Source of the DNA: JAAZZIT01 sp964480525
GTDB taxonomy: Bacteria > Bacillota > Clostridia > Oscillospirales > Ruminococcaceae
DNA length: 64,000 nt
NCBI GenBank assembly: GCA_964480525.1
Contig: CAYZOV010000008.1
Location: 1-64,000 of the forward strand
Reading direction: 5' to 3'
Made by a program: the position numbers and the translations under genes. The notes beneath the pieces were generated by a model. It made no database searches. It was not told the DNA's origin and was given only the letters and a program-made list of their open reading frames with translations. Below, piece after piece: positions 42,251 to 50,800 of the stretch. Every line of letters starts with the position of its first letter. Positions within the stretch are counted from its first letter, which is position 1.

Positions 42251-43495
42251 TTAATCAACATACTTTTTCAAGCAAATTGTTGCGTTGTGTCCACCAAATC
42301 CGAGTGAGTTTGAAAGTGCCACGTCAACCTTAGTGTTTCTGTTGCCCTCAACAACATAGTCAAGGTCGCAATCAGGGTCAGGAGTTTTGTAGCCGACAGT
42401 TTTGTGGATAAAGTCCTCTTTACACGAAAGTGCCGTAACAATAGCCTCAACTGCACCTGCCGCACCGAGAAGATGTCCAATCATAGATTTTGTGGAGTTT
42501 ACAGCTGTTTTATGAGCATTTTCATCGCCAAGAGCCTTTTTAATTGCCACAGTTTCGTACTTGTCGTTAAGACCCGTCGAAGTGCCGTGAGCGTTGATAT
42601 AGTCGATTTCGTCACCCTTAACGCCCGCTTCTTCCATTGCAAGCTCAATAGCCTTTGCCGAGCCTTCGCCCTCTGGGTCTGGGCTTGTCATATGGTATGC
42701 GTCGCCTGTTGCACCATAGCCACAGATTTCGGCATAGATTTTTGCACCTCTAGCCTTTGCGTGTTCAAGTTCTTCCAAAATCAAAATGCCCGAACCTTCG
42801 CCCAAAACAAAACCCTGTCTGTTTGCGTCAAACGGCGTAGAACAGCTTTCGAGTTCTGTTGCTTTTGAAAGTGCCTTCATATTGTTAAATCCGCCAAGTG
42901 TAAATTCCGAAATAACTGCTTCCGAACCGCCTGCGATACAAGCGTCAAGGTAGCCGTCCTTAATTTTTCTGAAAGCTTCGCCGATTGCGTGAGTTCCCGA
43001 CGCGCAAGCTGTTACAACAGGGTAATTTGCACCCTTAAAGCCTGTTTTCATGGAAATCATACCGCCTGCCATATTAGCAATCATCATCGGTACGAAGAAA
43101 ACGGAAATTCTGTCAGGACCTTTTTCGAGGTACTTTGAGTGTTCGGTTTCAATCTGGTGAAGTCCGCCGATACCCGCACCCACGATAACGCCTACTCTGA
43201 ACGGGTCAAGGTCCTCAAACTTTGTACCGCTGTCTTTCAACGCTTCGTCAGCGGCATACACAGCAAACTGTGTAAATCTATCCATACGTCTTGCTTCCTT
43301 TTTTTCGATAACAGACGACGGGTCAAAATCTTTTACCGCACCGACGATTTTTACGTCAAAATTGCTTGCGTCAAACTGGTCGATAAATGAAAAACCAAGT
43401 TTGCTCGCTTTAATATTATCCCAAAATTCCCCTACGTTTTTTCCAAGTGGGTTTACTGTCCCCATTCCTGTGATAACTACTCTTTTCATTTTCAC
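42251..43495 (-). CDS. fabF: 3-oxoacyl-ACP synthase II
   Basis: The 414-residue condensing enzyme elongates acyl-ACP with malonyl-ACP. Cys-His-His triad: VTACASGTHAIGEAF (Cys near 164), NAHGTSTGLND (His near 305) and KSMIGHLLGAAGA (His near 341), with the GFGGHNA end motif. Full length, SD GGAG. It follows fabG by 40 bp. Confidence 0.98.
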   Translation of the reverse strand: MKMKRVVITGMGTVNPLGKNVGEFWDNIKASKLGFSFIDQFDASNFDVKIVGAVKDFDPSSVIEKKEARRMDRFTQFAVYAADEALKDSGTKFEDLDPFRVGVIVGAGIGGLHQIETEHSKYLEKGPDRISVFFVPMMIANMAGGMISMKTGFKGANYPVVTACASGTHAIGEAFRKIKDGYLDACIAGGSEAVISEFTLGGFNNMKALSKATELESCSTPFDANRQGFVLGEGSGILILEELEHAKARGAKIYAEICGYGATGDAYHMTSPDPEGEGSAKAIELAMEEAGVKGDEIDYINAHGTSTGLNDKYETVAIKKALGDENAHKTAVNSTKSMIGHLLGAAGAVEAIVTALSCKEDFIHKTVGYKTPDPDCDLDYVVEGNRNTKVDVALSNSLGFGGHNATICLKKYVD

Positions 43496-43535
43496 AACTC
43501 CTTTAAAATTTCAAAAACACATTTTTCACGTTAAA

Positions 43536-44270
43536 TTACATAGAAAGACCGCCCGAAATTTCGATAACCTGTCCTGTCACATAGCTTGCGTCCTTTGAAG
43601 CAAGGAACGAAACAACCCCTGCGATTTCCTCCACCTGACCGTAACGTTTCATAGCAATCATGTTTAAAATCGCCTTTTTCTGGTCGTCGTTAAGTTTGTC
43701 GGTCATCGGCGTCTGAATAAATCCCGGTGCTACGGCGTTACAAGTTATTCCTCTTGAACCAAGCTCTTTTGCGGTTGATTTTGTCATACCGATAATTGCA
43801 GCCTTTGACGCTGAATAATTAAACTGTCCTGCGTTTCCGTAAAGACCGGCAACAGACGAAAGATTTATGATTCTGCCACTACGCTGTTTCATCATAACCG
43901 TACCGCAAAGTTTTGTCATATTAAACACGCTCTTTTGGTTTACGGCAATTACCAAATCGTACACGTCCTCACCCATGCGAGCCAAAAGACCGTCACGGGT
44001 GATACCTGCGTTATTAACAAGCACGTCAATCGAGCCGAAAGTTTCCTTGACAGCCTTTACCATAGCTTCGCAATCTGCGTATTTTGACACGTCGGCGATA
44101 AATTTTTCACACTTAACGCCCTGCGCTGTGATTTTTTCAATTATGTCGTTATTTTCAAACATTTCTTCGCTGATGTCGTTAAGAGCAATGTCGTAACCGT
44201 CCTGTGCAAGTCTTAGTGCGATTGCCGCACCGATTCCTCTTGACGAACCTGTAATTAAAGCTGTTGCCAT
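43536..44270 (-). CDS. fabG: 3-oxoacyl-ACP reductase
   Basis: A 244-residue short-chain dehydrogenase using NADPH. The cofactor motif is TGSSRGIGAAIA near residues 7-18. NNAGITRDGLLARM and the catalytic Ser-Tyr-Lys set (INLSSVAGLYGN, YSASKAAIIG) are intact. The gene directly follows the SGNH lipoprotein gene by 20 bp and has SD GGGAGGA. Confidence 0.98.
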   Translation of the reverse strand: MATALITGSSRGIGAAIALRLAQDGYDIALNDISEEMFENNDIIEKITAQGVKCEKFIADVSKYADCEAMVKAVKETFGSIDVLVNNAGITRDGLLARMGEDVYDLVIAVNQKSVFNMTKLCGTVMMKQRSGRIINLSSVAGLYGNAGQFNYSASKAAIIGMTKSTAKELGSRGITCNAVAPGFIQTPMTDKLNDDQKKAILNMIAMKRYGQVEEIAGVVSFLASKDASYVTGQVIEISGGLSM

Positions 44271-44290
44271 AAAAATCCTCCCATAATCGG

Positions 44291-45130
44291 TTAATAATTT
44301 GTGATATAGTCCGAAATTACGCCGTACCAGAAGTCGCCCATTTTTTCGTAGCCTTTTTCGTTCGGGTGAACTCCGTCGTACAAGTCCTCTTTTGAAAGAA
44401 CGCCGTTTACGTCAGCAAGGGAAATATTTTTGCCCTCACTCTGCTTTTTCTCAACAAGCGCCCTAACCTGTGCGTTATAATTATCAACGCACTCGTCCAT
44501 AAATTCCACCGTGAAATGCTCTGCGGAAATATAAGTTGTGTCGTTTGCGTCCATATACGGAATTGTAGCAAGGAAAAGTTTTCCGTCAGACGGGAGCTTC
44601 GCAAAAATTTTGTCAACAAGCACTTCAAGTCTTTCGCCTGCCGTGTCAAGCTCGTAAAGGCTCAAAATATCGTTTGTTCCGATTTGCAAGCACACCACGT
44701 CAGGTTCGCCCTTTTCCATTGCACGGTCGGCATATCTTGTCACGCCTGCACGACCGCCTGTAATTGACGTCGCAATGTTATCAATTGAAAACGAAGTATA
44801 ACCCTCATGCTGATTGTCGTAACAATCACCGCTTGACTTTGTGCCTACAAAATCAACGTACTGTGACAGTTCGTTTTCTTCAAGTTTGTTGCACAAAAAG
44901 GTTCTGTATCCACCCTCGAGCCAAAAGCCGTCTGTGATAGAATCCCCAAAAAGCATAACCTTTACGTTTCTCGGGTCTTTAACAGGTTCAGCCGTTGTTG
45001 TAACCGTTGTGGTAGTGTTTGGAGAAGTAGTTGTACTCATATTCGTGTCCTCTTTTCCACTGGTGTTTTGCGACGAGCAAGCCGACAAAAGCATTGTCGC
45101 CAAAAGCATTACAGAAATTATTCTTTTCAT
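44291..45130 (-). CDS. SGNH/GDSL-hydrolase lipoprotein inside the fatty acid operon
   Basis: A 279-residue secreted lipoprotein: signal MKRIISVMLLATMLLSAC with lipobox LSAC, a 30-residue Thr/Ser linker, then a complete SGNH domain. Block I is VMLFGDSITDGFWLEGGY, block III LQIGTNDIL, block V DGVHPNEKGY (Asp-His). The fold resembles extracellular lysophospholipase/acetyl-esterase (TAP-like) enzymes. It lies 9 bp after fabK and 20 bp before fabG, in the slot where many Firmicutes carry fabD. Co-transcription implies expression linked to membrane lipid synthesis; whether it acts on lipids or on carbohydrate acetyl groups is open. SD GGTGA before ATG. Confidence 0.92.
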   Translation of the reverse strand: MKRIISVMLLATMLLSACSSQNTSGKEDTNMSTTTSPNTTTTVTTTAEPVKDPRNVKVMLFGDSITDGFWLEGGYRTFLCNKLEENELSQYVDFVGTKSSGDCYDNQHEGYTSFSIDNIATSITGGRAGVTRYADRAMEKGEPDVVCLQIGTNDILSLYELDTAGERLEVLVDKIFAKLPSDGKLFLATIPYMDANDTTYISAEHFTVEFMDECVDNYNAQVRALVEKKQSEGKNISLADVNGVLSKEDLYDGVHPNEKGYEKMGDFWYGVISDYITNY

Positions 45131-45139
45131 AAAATCACC

Positions 45140-46075
45140 TTATTTGTTCAAAAGCTTTTCAGCCTCGGTGAACATTTCCTCAATCATATCCTTTGCCGGC
45201 TCAACCTTTTTAACAAGCCCTGCGATAGCGCCACACAAAAACGAACCCTCTTCAAGGTTTCCGTCCTGAACAGCCTTTCTAAGGCTTCCCAAAGTAAGTT
45301 CCTCAAATTCTTCAGGAGAAAGCGAACCGTCTTTTTCGCCGTTTGCAAGTTTTTTAGAAAACTTAGTTTTAACGTTTCTGCAAGGGTGACCTGTGTATCT
45401 TCCCGTAACAACGCTGTCGGTGTCCTTTGCGTCCACAACAAGCTGTTTGTAGGTTTCGTGAATCTGACATTCTTCAGCCGCCAAAAATCTTGTTCCAAGC
45501 TGAACGCCCTCTGCGCCAAGCATAAACGACGCTGCAATTCCACGTCCGTCAGCAATACCGCCTGCTGCGATAACAGGGATTGAAACCCCGTCCACAACCT
45601 GCGGAACAAGGCACATTGTGGTGTTTTCACCAATGTGACCGCCTGATTCAGTACCCTCTGCAACCACGGCGTCCGCACCTGCTCTTTCCATTCTCTTTGC
45701 CAGAGCAACCGACGGAATAACAGGGATAACCTTTATTCCTGCTTCTTTCCAAGCCGGCATAAATTTACCCGGATTTCCGGCACCTGTTGTAACAACAGGA
45801 ACCTTTTCTTCGATAACAAGTTTTGCAAGCTCCTCGGCATTAGGACTCATAAGCATAATGTTTACGCCGAAAGGCTTGTCGGTGAGAGATTTGCATTTTC
45901 TAATCTGGTCACGCAAATAATCGATAGGTGCAGACCCACCTGCGATAATTCCCAAACCGCCTGCGTTTGAAACAGCCGCAGCAAGAGTGCTTTCGGCAAT
46001 CCAAGCCATACCGCCCTGCAAAATAGGATATTTAATTCCCAAAAGTTCCGTAATTCTTGTTTTTGAAGTAGTCAT
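45140..46075 (-). CDS. fabK: Enoyl-ACP reductase II (FabK, FMN-dependent)
   Basis: A 311-residue FMN TIM-barrel of the nitronate monooxygenase/FabK family. Blocks: YPILQGGMAWIAESTLAAAVSNAGGLGIIAGG (in consecutive short motifs), KPFGVNIMLMSPN, VTTGAGNPGKF, VVAEGTESGGHIGEN and IAAGGIADGRGIAASFMLGAEGVQLGTRFL. Genomic context between fabH and fabG in a lipid operon argues for FabK over other 2-nitropropane dioxygenase-like enzymes. Uses of FabK instead of FabI would predict triclosan insensitivity. Confidence 0.95.
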   Translation of the reverse strand: MTTSKTRITELLGIKYPILQGGMAWIAESTLAAAVSNAGGLGIIAGGSAPIDYLRDQIRKCKSLTDKPFGVNIMLMSPNAEELAKLVIEEKVPVVTTGAGNPGKFMPAWKEAGIKVIPVIPSVALAKRMERAGADAVVAEGTESGGHIGENTTMCLVPQVVDGVSIPVIAAGGIADGRGIAASFMLGAEGVQLGTRFLAAEECQIHETYKQLVVDAKDTDSVVTGRYTGHPCRNVKTKFSKKLANGEKDGSLSPEEFEELTLGSLRKAVQDGNLEEGSFLCGAIAGLVKKVEPAKDMIEEMFTEAEKLLNK

Positions 46076-46105
46076 TTTTCGTTCTCCTTTTTAAATGTCA
46101 AGGGT

Positions 46106-47101
46106 TTAATATTCGATAATTACACAGCCATAGGTAAGTCCTGCGCCGAATCCCACAAAACATACCTTGTCGCCACGTTTGATTTTGCCCGATTTAACTG
46201 CGTCATAAAATGCAAGCGGAATCGAAGCGCTTGATGTGTTTCCGTTTTTATCAAGGTTTAAGAAAAATTTATCCATTGAAATTCCCAGATTTTTTGCGGC
46301 GGTTTCGATAATTCTGTAATTCGCCTGATGTGGTATAATTACGTCAATGTCGCCTGCTTCCAAACCTGCCTTAGCACAGCACTCGGTCACCGCAATCGGC
46401 AAAACTCTGGTTGCGAATTTGTAAACCTCACGTCCGTCCTGATACAAATAATGTTCTTTTGTTTCGGGCATTTGGTGGTCGATTTCAAACTTTTCTCCCT
46501 CAAACGGACAGTTTGTACCCAAAGCTTTAGCTACAAGATTCTTAGCGCCGTTTCCGTCCGCACCCAAATAGCTTGAATACAGCGTGTCCTCTTGTTTTTC
46601 CAAAACCAAAGCCGCCGCACCGTCGCCGAACAAAACGCAAGTCGCACGGTCGGTGTAATCCACAATCTTTGAAAGTTCTTCGGCGGAAATAATCAAAGCA
46701 TACTTCATGTTTTCTTCGGTCTGGAGATATCTTTTCGCCATGTCGATTCCGTAAGAAAATCCCGAACAAGCGCAGTTTATGTCAATAGTCATACAGCCTA
46801 TTGCACCCAGTTCCCTCTGCACCATGCACGAACACGACGGCGTGACATAATCTCCCGTAAGGGTTGTCACCAAAATAAGACCTATGTCCGAAACATTTAT
46901 GCCTGCGTTTTCAATCGCTTCTTTTGCCGACTGCGCAGCAAGGTAATAGGTCGGTTCTCCGTTTGATATGTGACGCTGTTTAATTCCCGTTCGGGTTGTT
47001 ATCCATTCGTCGTTTGTATCAACGATTTTCGCAAAATCTTCGTTTGAAGCTATGGTTTTCGGAACGCATTTTCCAACGCCCAGAATTTTTACACCTGTCA
47101 T
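46106..47101 (-). CDS. fabH: 3-oxoacyl-ACP synthase III
   Basis: The 331-residue initiating condensing enzyme has catalytic Cys in INCACSGFSYG (near 112), His in IPHQANYRI (near 255) and Asn in GNTSSASIP (near 285), and the TRTGIKQRHI arginine loop. First gene of the operon, SD GGAGGAG 6 nt before ATG. Branched-chain or straight-chain primer preference cannot be read. Confidence 0.97.
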   Translation of the reverse strand: MTGVKILGVGKCVPKTIASNEDFAKIVDTNDEWITTRTGIKQRHISNGEPTYYLAAQSAKEAIENAGINVSDIGLILVTTLTGDYVTPSCSCMVQRELGAIGCMTIDINCACSGFSYGIDMAKRYLQTEENMKYALIISAEELSKIVDYTDRATCVLFGDGAAALVLEKQEDTLYSSYLGADGNGAKNLVAKALGTNCPFEGEKFEIDHQMPETKEHYLYQDGREVYKFATRVLPIAVTECCAKAGLEAGDIDVIIPHQANYRIIETAAKNLGISMDKFFLNLDKNGNTSSASIPLAFYDAVKSGKIKRGDKVCFVGFGAGLTYGCVIIEY

Positions 47102-47233
47102 TTATAACTCCTCCGTTTTTCAGAATGTATATATCAAAATGCTAAATGGCTTTTACCAAATAAAAATTTTCATTTTACAATCATTTTAAAAGTTGTTTAC
47201 CGATTTTTCCAAAACTGCCATAACACCTTTTGG

Positions 47234-47243
47234 GTTAATTAAC
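47234..47243. promoter_or_regulatory. Palindrome in the long fab operon leader
   Basis: GTTAATTAAC sits roughly 65 bp downstream of the predicted start of the fab transcript, whose leader is about 200 nt. No terminator or small frame is seen in this leader. A regulator site is possible but weak. Confidence 0.3.
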
Positions 47244-47311
47244 GCCAAACGTGGGTTTTACGCCTTGAATTTCTTAAATTTTCCATAAACGCAAAATGAC
47301 AGTCTACATTT

Positions 47312-47340
47312 ATTATAACTCATAATTAAGTCAAGGTCAA
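47312..47340 (-). promoter_or_regulatory. Promoter for the fabH-acpP operon
   Basis: Minus strand TTGACC (47335-47340), 17 bp, TATAAT (47312-47317). Confidence 0.75.
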
Positions 47341-47444
47341 TAGTAAAAATATGAACAAATTACTTAGCCACAGCATAGCAAAAACCAAATTTACAACCCT
47401 TTGCGTTAGTTAATAAAAAATTCACAACTTTTAACAAAAAATAT

Positions 47445-47452
47445 GGTACTAT
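47445..47452 (+). promoter_or_regulatory. Extended -10 for fabD
   Basis: GG-TACTAT preceded by T (TGGTACTAT, hexamer 47447-47452). No good -35 at 17 bp, consistent with an extended -10 promoter or activator dependence. Confidence 0.45.
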
Positions 47453-47502
47453 TACATTAACAAGGCACGGTTTTTTTAAAATCGCCCCTAATACATTTAA
47501 AA

Positions 47503-47512
47503 TAGTATACTA
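47503..47512. promoter_or_regulatory. Palindrome between the fabD promoter and SD
   Basis: TAGTATACTA is a perfect 10-bp palindrome. Its half-sites resemble the TAGTA/TACTA halves of FapR operators but without the usual central spacer; no FapR gene is in this window. Confidence 0.35.
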
Positions 47513-47529
47513 CCGAGGAGAATTGAATT

Positions 47530-48444
47530 ATGTCAAAAAATGTGTTTTTATTTTCAGGTCAGGGTTCCCAGTATGTTGGAATGGCTAAGGAACTTTTCGA
47601 CAATTGCGACGGAGCAAAAAAAGTTTTTGAAACAGCGTCGTCTGTTTTGGGTTACGACCTTGCGGACGTGGTTTTCAACGGTCCTGACGAAAAACTTAAC
47701 AAAACAATCTATTCCCAGCCTGCGATTATGGCTTGTTCTTTGGCGGCATTTGAAGCTGTCAAGGAAAAAGGCGTTGAATTTGACGGCGTAGCGGGACATT
47801 CTTTGGGCGAATATGCGGCAATGGTCGCAAGCGGTGTGGTTTCCGTTGAGGACGGTTTTAAACTTATCAAAGCAAGAGCCGAAGCAATGCAGGAATGTGC
47901 CGAAAAAAACGCGGGGTCTATGTGTGCGATTTTAAAGCTGACCGCAGCCGAAGTTGAAGAAGTTTGCGGCCAAATCGACGGTTATGTCGTGCCTGTAAAC
48001 TACAATTCCCCTGCACAGACGGTTATAGCAGGGGAAGTCGAAGCGGTTGAAAAGGCTATTGAAATTTTCACATCTAAAAAAGCAAGGTGCATGAAGCTTA
48101 ACGTTGCGTCGGCTTTTCATTCAAAACTAATGCAGGAAGCTTCGGAAAAACTTTTTGAGGTTGCTAAGACAGTTGAGTTTAACCAAGCAAAAGTTGAATT
48201 TTACTCAAACGTTCTGGGCAAAAAGCTTGAAGATTTTTCAGATATGCCAAGTCTTTTAGCAAGTCACGTTGTTTCGCCTGTTAAATTTACGTCGGAACTT
48301 GAAGAAATGGACAAGGCGGGCTATGACGTGTTTATCGAACTGGGACCGAAAACCGTTTTGTCGGGACTTGTTAAGAAAACTCTCAACGGTAAAACCGTTT
48401 TGAACGTTGAAAACATGGCAAATCTTGATAACTTGAATTTTTAA
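47530..48444 (+). CDS. fabD: Malonyl-CoA:ACP transacylase
   Basis: A 304-residue enzyme loading malonyl groups on ACP. FLFSGQGSQYVGMAKELF at the N-terminus, nucleophile Ser in VAGHSLGEYAAM (near 89), Arg in IKARAEAMQ, and His in SAFHSKLMQ (near 197) are intact. Divergent from the rest of the fatty acid operon and co-transcribed with a dCMP deaminase 19 bp downstream. SD GGAG. Confidence 0.97.
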   Translation: MSKNVFLFSGQGSQYVGMAKELFDNCDGAKKVFETASSVLGYDLADVVFNGPDEKLNKTIYSQPAIMACSLAAFEAVKEKGVEFDGVAGHSLGEYAAMVASGVVSVEDGFKLIKARAEAMQECAEKNAGSMCAILKLTAAEVEEVCGQIDGYVVPVNYNSPAQTVIAGEVEAVEKAIEIFTSKKARCMKLNVASAFHSKLMQEASEKLFEVAKTVEFNQAKVEFYSNVLGKKLEDFSDMPSLLASHVVSPVKFTSELEEMDKAGYDVFIELGPKTVLSGLVKKTLNGKTVLNVENMANLDNLNF

Positions 48445-48463
48445 TTTTACGGAGGTTTAGCTT

Positions 48464-48943
48464 ATGAAACGACAGGATTATTTGACATGGGACGAATATT
48501 TTATGGGAATCGCCGTTTTGTCGGCAGGCAGAAGCAAAGATTCCAACACCCAAGTGGGGGCGTGTATTGTTTCGGACGAAAACAAAATCCTATCCGTAGG
48601 CTACAACGGTATGCCGACAGGGTGTTGCGACGACGAAATGCCGTGGGACAGAGAGGGAGATTTTTTGGACACAAAATATCCTTTTGTTTGCCACGCAGAA
48701 CTTAACGCTATCCTCAACCGCTCCACGGGAAGCCTGAAAAATTCCACAATTTACGTTACGCTTTTTCCGTGCAACGAATGTGCAAAGGCGATTATCCAGA
48801 GCGGAATCAAGCAAGTGGTGTACATGGACGACAAATACGCAGACACCGACGGCGTAAAAGCGTCGAAAAAAATGTTTTCGATGGCGGGGGTTTTGACAAG
48901 ACAGTACACAAAAACACAGCGAAATTTCGGCATAAACCTTTAA
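48464..48943 (+). CDS. Deoxycytidylate (dCMP) deaminase, ComEB-type
   Basis: The 159-residue zinc deaminase produces dUMP for thymidylate synthesis. Zinc/catalytic motif HAELNAILN (His-Ala-Glu) and PCNECAKAII (two Cys) are intact, and the N-terminal SKDSNTQVGACIV is typical of dCMP deaminases. SD GGAGG before ATG. Apparent operon with fabD. Confidence 0.95.
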   Translation: MKRQDYLTWDEYFMGIAVLSAGRSKDSNTQVGACIVSDENKILSVGYNGMPTGCCDDEMPWDREGDFLDTKYPFVCHAELNAILNRSTGSLKNSTIYVTLFPCNECAKAIIQSGIKQVVYMDDKYADTDGVKASKKMFSMAGVLTRQYTKTQRNFGINL

Positions 48944-48997
48944 TTTCCGTACACAGTCGCCAATTACAAACCGTTGGATTAAAGATTGGAGAAAATG

Positions 48998-49720
48998 ATG
49001 GCAACTTGGATTACGCACCTGATGATTGCAGATGGCGTTCTGGAACATATCCCACAGATAGACAGGCACGGTTTTTGCGTCGGTAATATCGCCCCTGATT
49101 GCAATGTGGAAAACGAAGATTGGACAGCGTTCACACCGCCCAGAGAAGTAACCCATTTTATGCATGAAAAACGAAAGAAAGCTTCAGACTGCGACGCTTT
49201 TTGCAAGGAATATATCTTGAAACGTAAAAATAAAATCAAATCTGCGGAAGAATATGCGTTTTTACTGGGGTATTACTGCCATTTGATTACCGACGTGGCG
49301 TTTCAAACTATGCTCCGAAACGAAAATCGTGTAAAAGTGGTCTGGAAACGCATTAAGGCTGATAAAGAATTGAGCGTTGCCTGTGCAGATATGGACGAAA
49401 CATGGGATTCTGTGAAATTGATGATTCCGAAAAAAGAGTGGATTCGTGGGGTATACACGATAGAAGCAGATTATCTGGAAAATCACCCGAACTGCGGTTA
49501 TCTCACGGAAATTCTCCCTTTGAAAATTTTCCCCGACTATATCGATTACCTTCCAAAAGGCTGTATTGTTCGCAAAATAGGCGTGATGGGGTATTTGCCG
49601 AAGCATGACAACAACGCTTCTTATATTGCAATTTCGGAAAACGAATATGCCGATTTTGTAGAAAACACAATACAACTTGTTTTAAAACAGTTTGCCGATA
49701 ATAATTTGACGGAGAAATAA
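48998..49720 (+). CDS. Zinc-dependent phospholipase C-like / nuclease-fold protein
   Basis: A protein of about 240 residues with the helix-bundle metal-ligand spacing of the Zn-dependent PLC family: WITHLMIADGVLE, GNIAPDC, THFMHEKR and LGYYCHLITDVAF (His/Asp ligands) in order. There is no signal peptide, unlike secreted clostridial alpha-toxin, so a cytosolic enzyme of unknown substrate is expected. The frame begins at a TTG inside the SD (48986); GGAG 6 nt before the ATG at 48998 (MATWITH) decides the start, though the ATG three bases earlier is also possible. Confidence 0.8.
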   Translation: MATWITHLMIADGVLEHIPQIDRHGFCVGNIAPDCNVENEDWTAFTPPREVTHFMHEKRKKASDCDAFCKEYILKRKNKIKSAEEYAFLLGYYCHLITDVAFQTMLRNENRVKVVWKRIKADKELSVACADMDETWDSVKLMIPKKEWIRGVYTIEADYLENHPNCGYLTEILPLKIFPDYIDYLPKGCIVRKIGVMGYLPKHDNNASYIAISENEYADFVENTIQLVLKQFADNNLTEK

Positions 49721-49723
49721 AAA

Positions 49724-50467
49724 ATGCCTTATATTAGATTAAATGATTTAAATATATTTTATGAAGAATTTGGAAAAGGTGAAACTATTCTGTTTTTGCA
49801 TAGTCATTTCAGCAGAGGATTGCTGGCATTTTCGGGACAAATTCTTCCTTTTTCGGGGCATTACCGTTGCATTTTCCCCGATTTTCGGGGTCACGGACGA
49901 ACTATGTGTGACAACTTAGACTGGAACAGTCGTATAATAGCAGATGATATGGCAAATTTTCTTGACGCATTAAAAATAGACAGCGCCCATTTGATTGGTT
50001 ATAGTTGCGGAGCGTATGTTGGTTGTTATATGGCAGCAAAATATCCGAAAAAAGTGAAAAGTCTTATTACGATTGGCGGAGGTGCAACCCCCAGAGCTGA
50101 CGGGGCAGAGGATTTTTTGCCCGAAAACCTTATAAGCCGTGGTGATACGGATTTTATTGAGGATATGAAACTTCGGCATTATGAAGCACACAAAGGTGAT
50201 TGGAAAACTTATTTAAGAAAAACGGTTATCGATTGGCAAACGCACCCTAATCTTGCGGAAGAAGAATGGGGTGAGATAAAATGCCCGACTTTCTTTATCA
50301 ATGGGGAAAACGACCCCTTTGGAACTTGTACCGAATTGCAGGAAAAAGTACCTAATGCAAAGGCTTATGAGGTAAAAAGAGGAGGACATCGCCCTCATTT
50401 TGTGGGAGAACAGATAGACGAGGTAAACGCTCTGATGTTGAAATTTTTATCTGATATTGATAATTGA
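49724..50467 (+). CDS. Alpha/beta-hydrolase fold protein
   Basis: A 247-residue hydrolase: oxyanion region LFLHSHFSRG, nucleophile elbow LIGYSCGAYVG (Ser near 93), acid in NGENDPFGTC (Asp), and catalytic His in KRGGHRPHF (near 231). It starts 3 bp after the previous gene, so the two are translated together. Substrate unknown; small ester or lipid-derived product is a guess from context only. Confidence 0.9.
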   Translation: MPYIRLNDLNIFYEEFGKGETILFLHSHFSRGLLAFSGQILPFSGHYRCIFPDFRGHGRTMCDNLDWNSRIIADDMANFLDALKIDSAHLIGYSCGAYVGCYMAAKYPKKVKSLITIGGGATPRADGAEDFLPENLISRGDTDFIEDMKLRHYEAHKGDWKTYLRKTVIDWQTHPNLAEEEWGEIKCPTFFINGENDPFGTCTELQEKVPNAKAYEVKRGGHRPHFVGEQIDEVNALMLKFLSDIDN

Positions 50468-50484
50468 AAATTTGCACAAAAAAA

Positions 50485-50505
50485 GGAACGACCAAAAGTC
50501 GTTCC
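50485..50505 (-). terminator. Terminator of the tRNA-Leu gene
   Basis: Stem GGAACGAC/GTCGTTCC with loop CAAAA; T run follows on the minus strand. Confidence 0.85.
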
Positions 50506-50509
50506 AAAT

Positions 50510-50593
50510 TGGTGCGGCAAATGGGACTTGAACCCATACGTCAAAGACACACGCCCCTCAAACGTGCCTGTCTGCCTATTCCAGCACTGCCGC
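50510..50593 (-). tRNA. tRNA-Leu (anticodon GAG)
   Basis: On the minus strand: acceptor GCGGCAG...TTGCCGC with A discriminator and encoded CCA, D-arm GGAATAGGCAG, anticodon stem CACGT/GCGTG around TTGAGGG (anticodon GAG), a long class-II variable arm, and T-loop GGGTTCAAGTCCC. It has its own consensus promoter and terminator. Confidence 0.96.
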
Positions 50594-50630
50594 AAATATT
50601 TTGTTTTTGTCGTTCCCTGACGACTTATAT

Positions 50631-50659
50631 ATTATATCATTTTTCTTTCAGTTTGTCAA
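50631..50659 (-). promoter_or_regulatory. Perfect-consensus promoter for tRNA-Leu
   Basis: Minus strand TTGACA (50654-50659), 17 bp, TATAAT (50631-50636). Confidence 0.85.
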
Positions 50660-50743
50660 CAGTTTAATATCGCCAAATATACAGCAGTTTTACCGCTCTT
50701 GTTTGTGATTATTGCACAACAAAACAGCGATTTTAAAAAGTGC

Positions 50744-50772
50744 TTGAAATACTCCGAAAAATGTGTTAAAAT
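50744..50772 (+). promoter_or_regulatory. Promoter for the three-gene cluster 50.8-52.0 kb
   Basis: TTGAAA (50744-50749), 17 bp, TAAAAT (50767-50772). This promoter lies inside the longest open frame of the first gene and therefore decides a downstream start codon. Confidence 0.72.
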
Positions 50773-50800
50773 GTATAAAAAAACAAAGGTCGTGCTATTT

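Noticed and set aside
50699..50800. Upstream start for the small membrane protein at 50.8 kb
   Set aside because: A strong promoter (50744-50772) lies inside this part of the frame, so it would not be on the main transcript.
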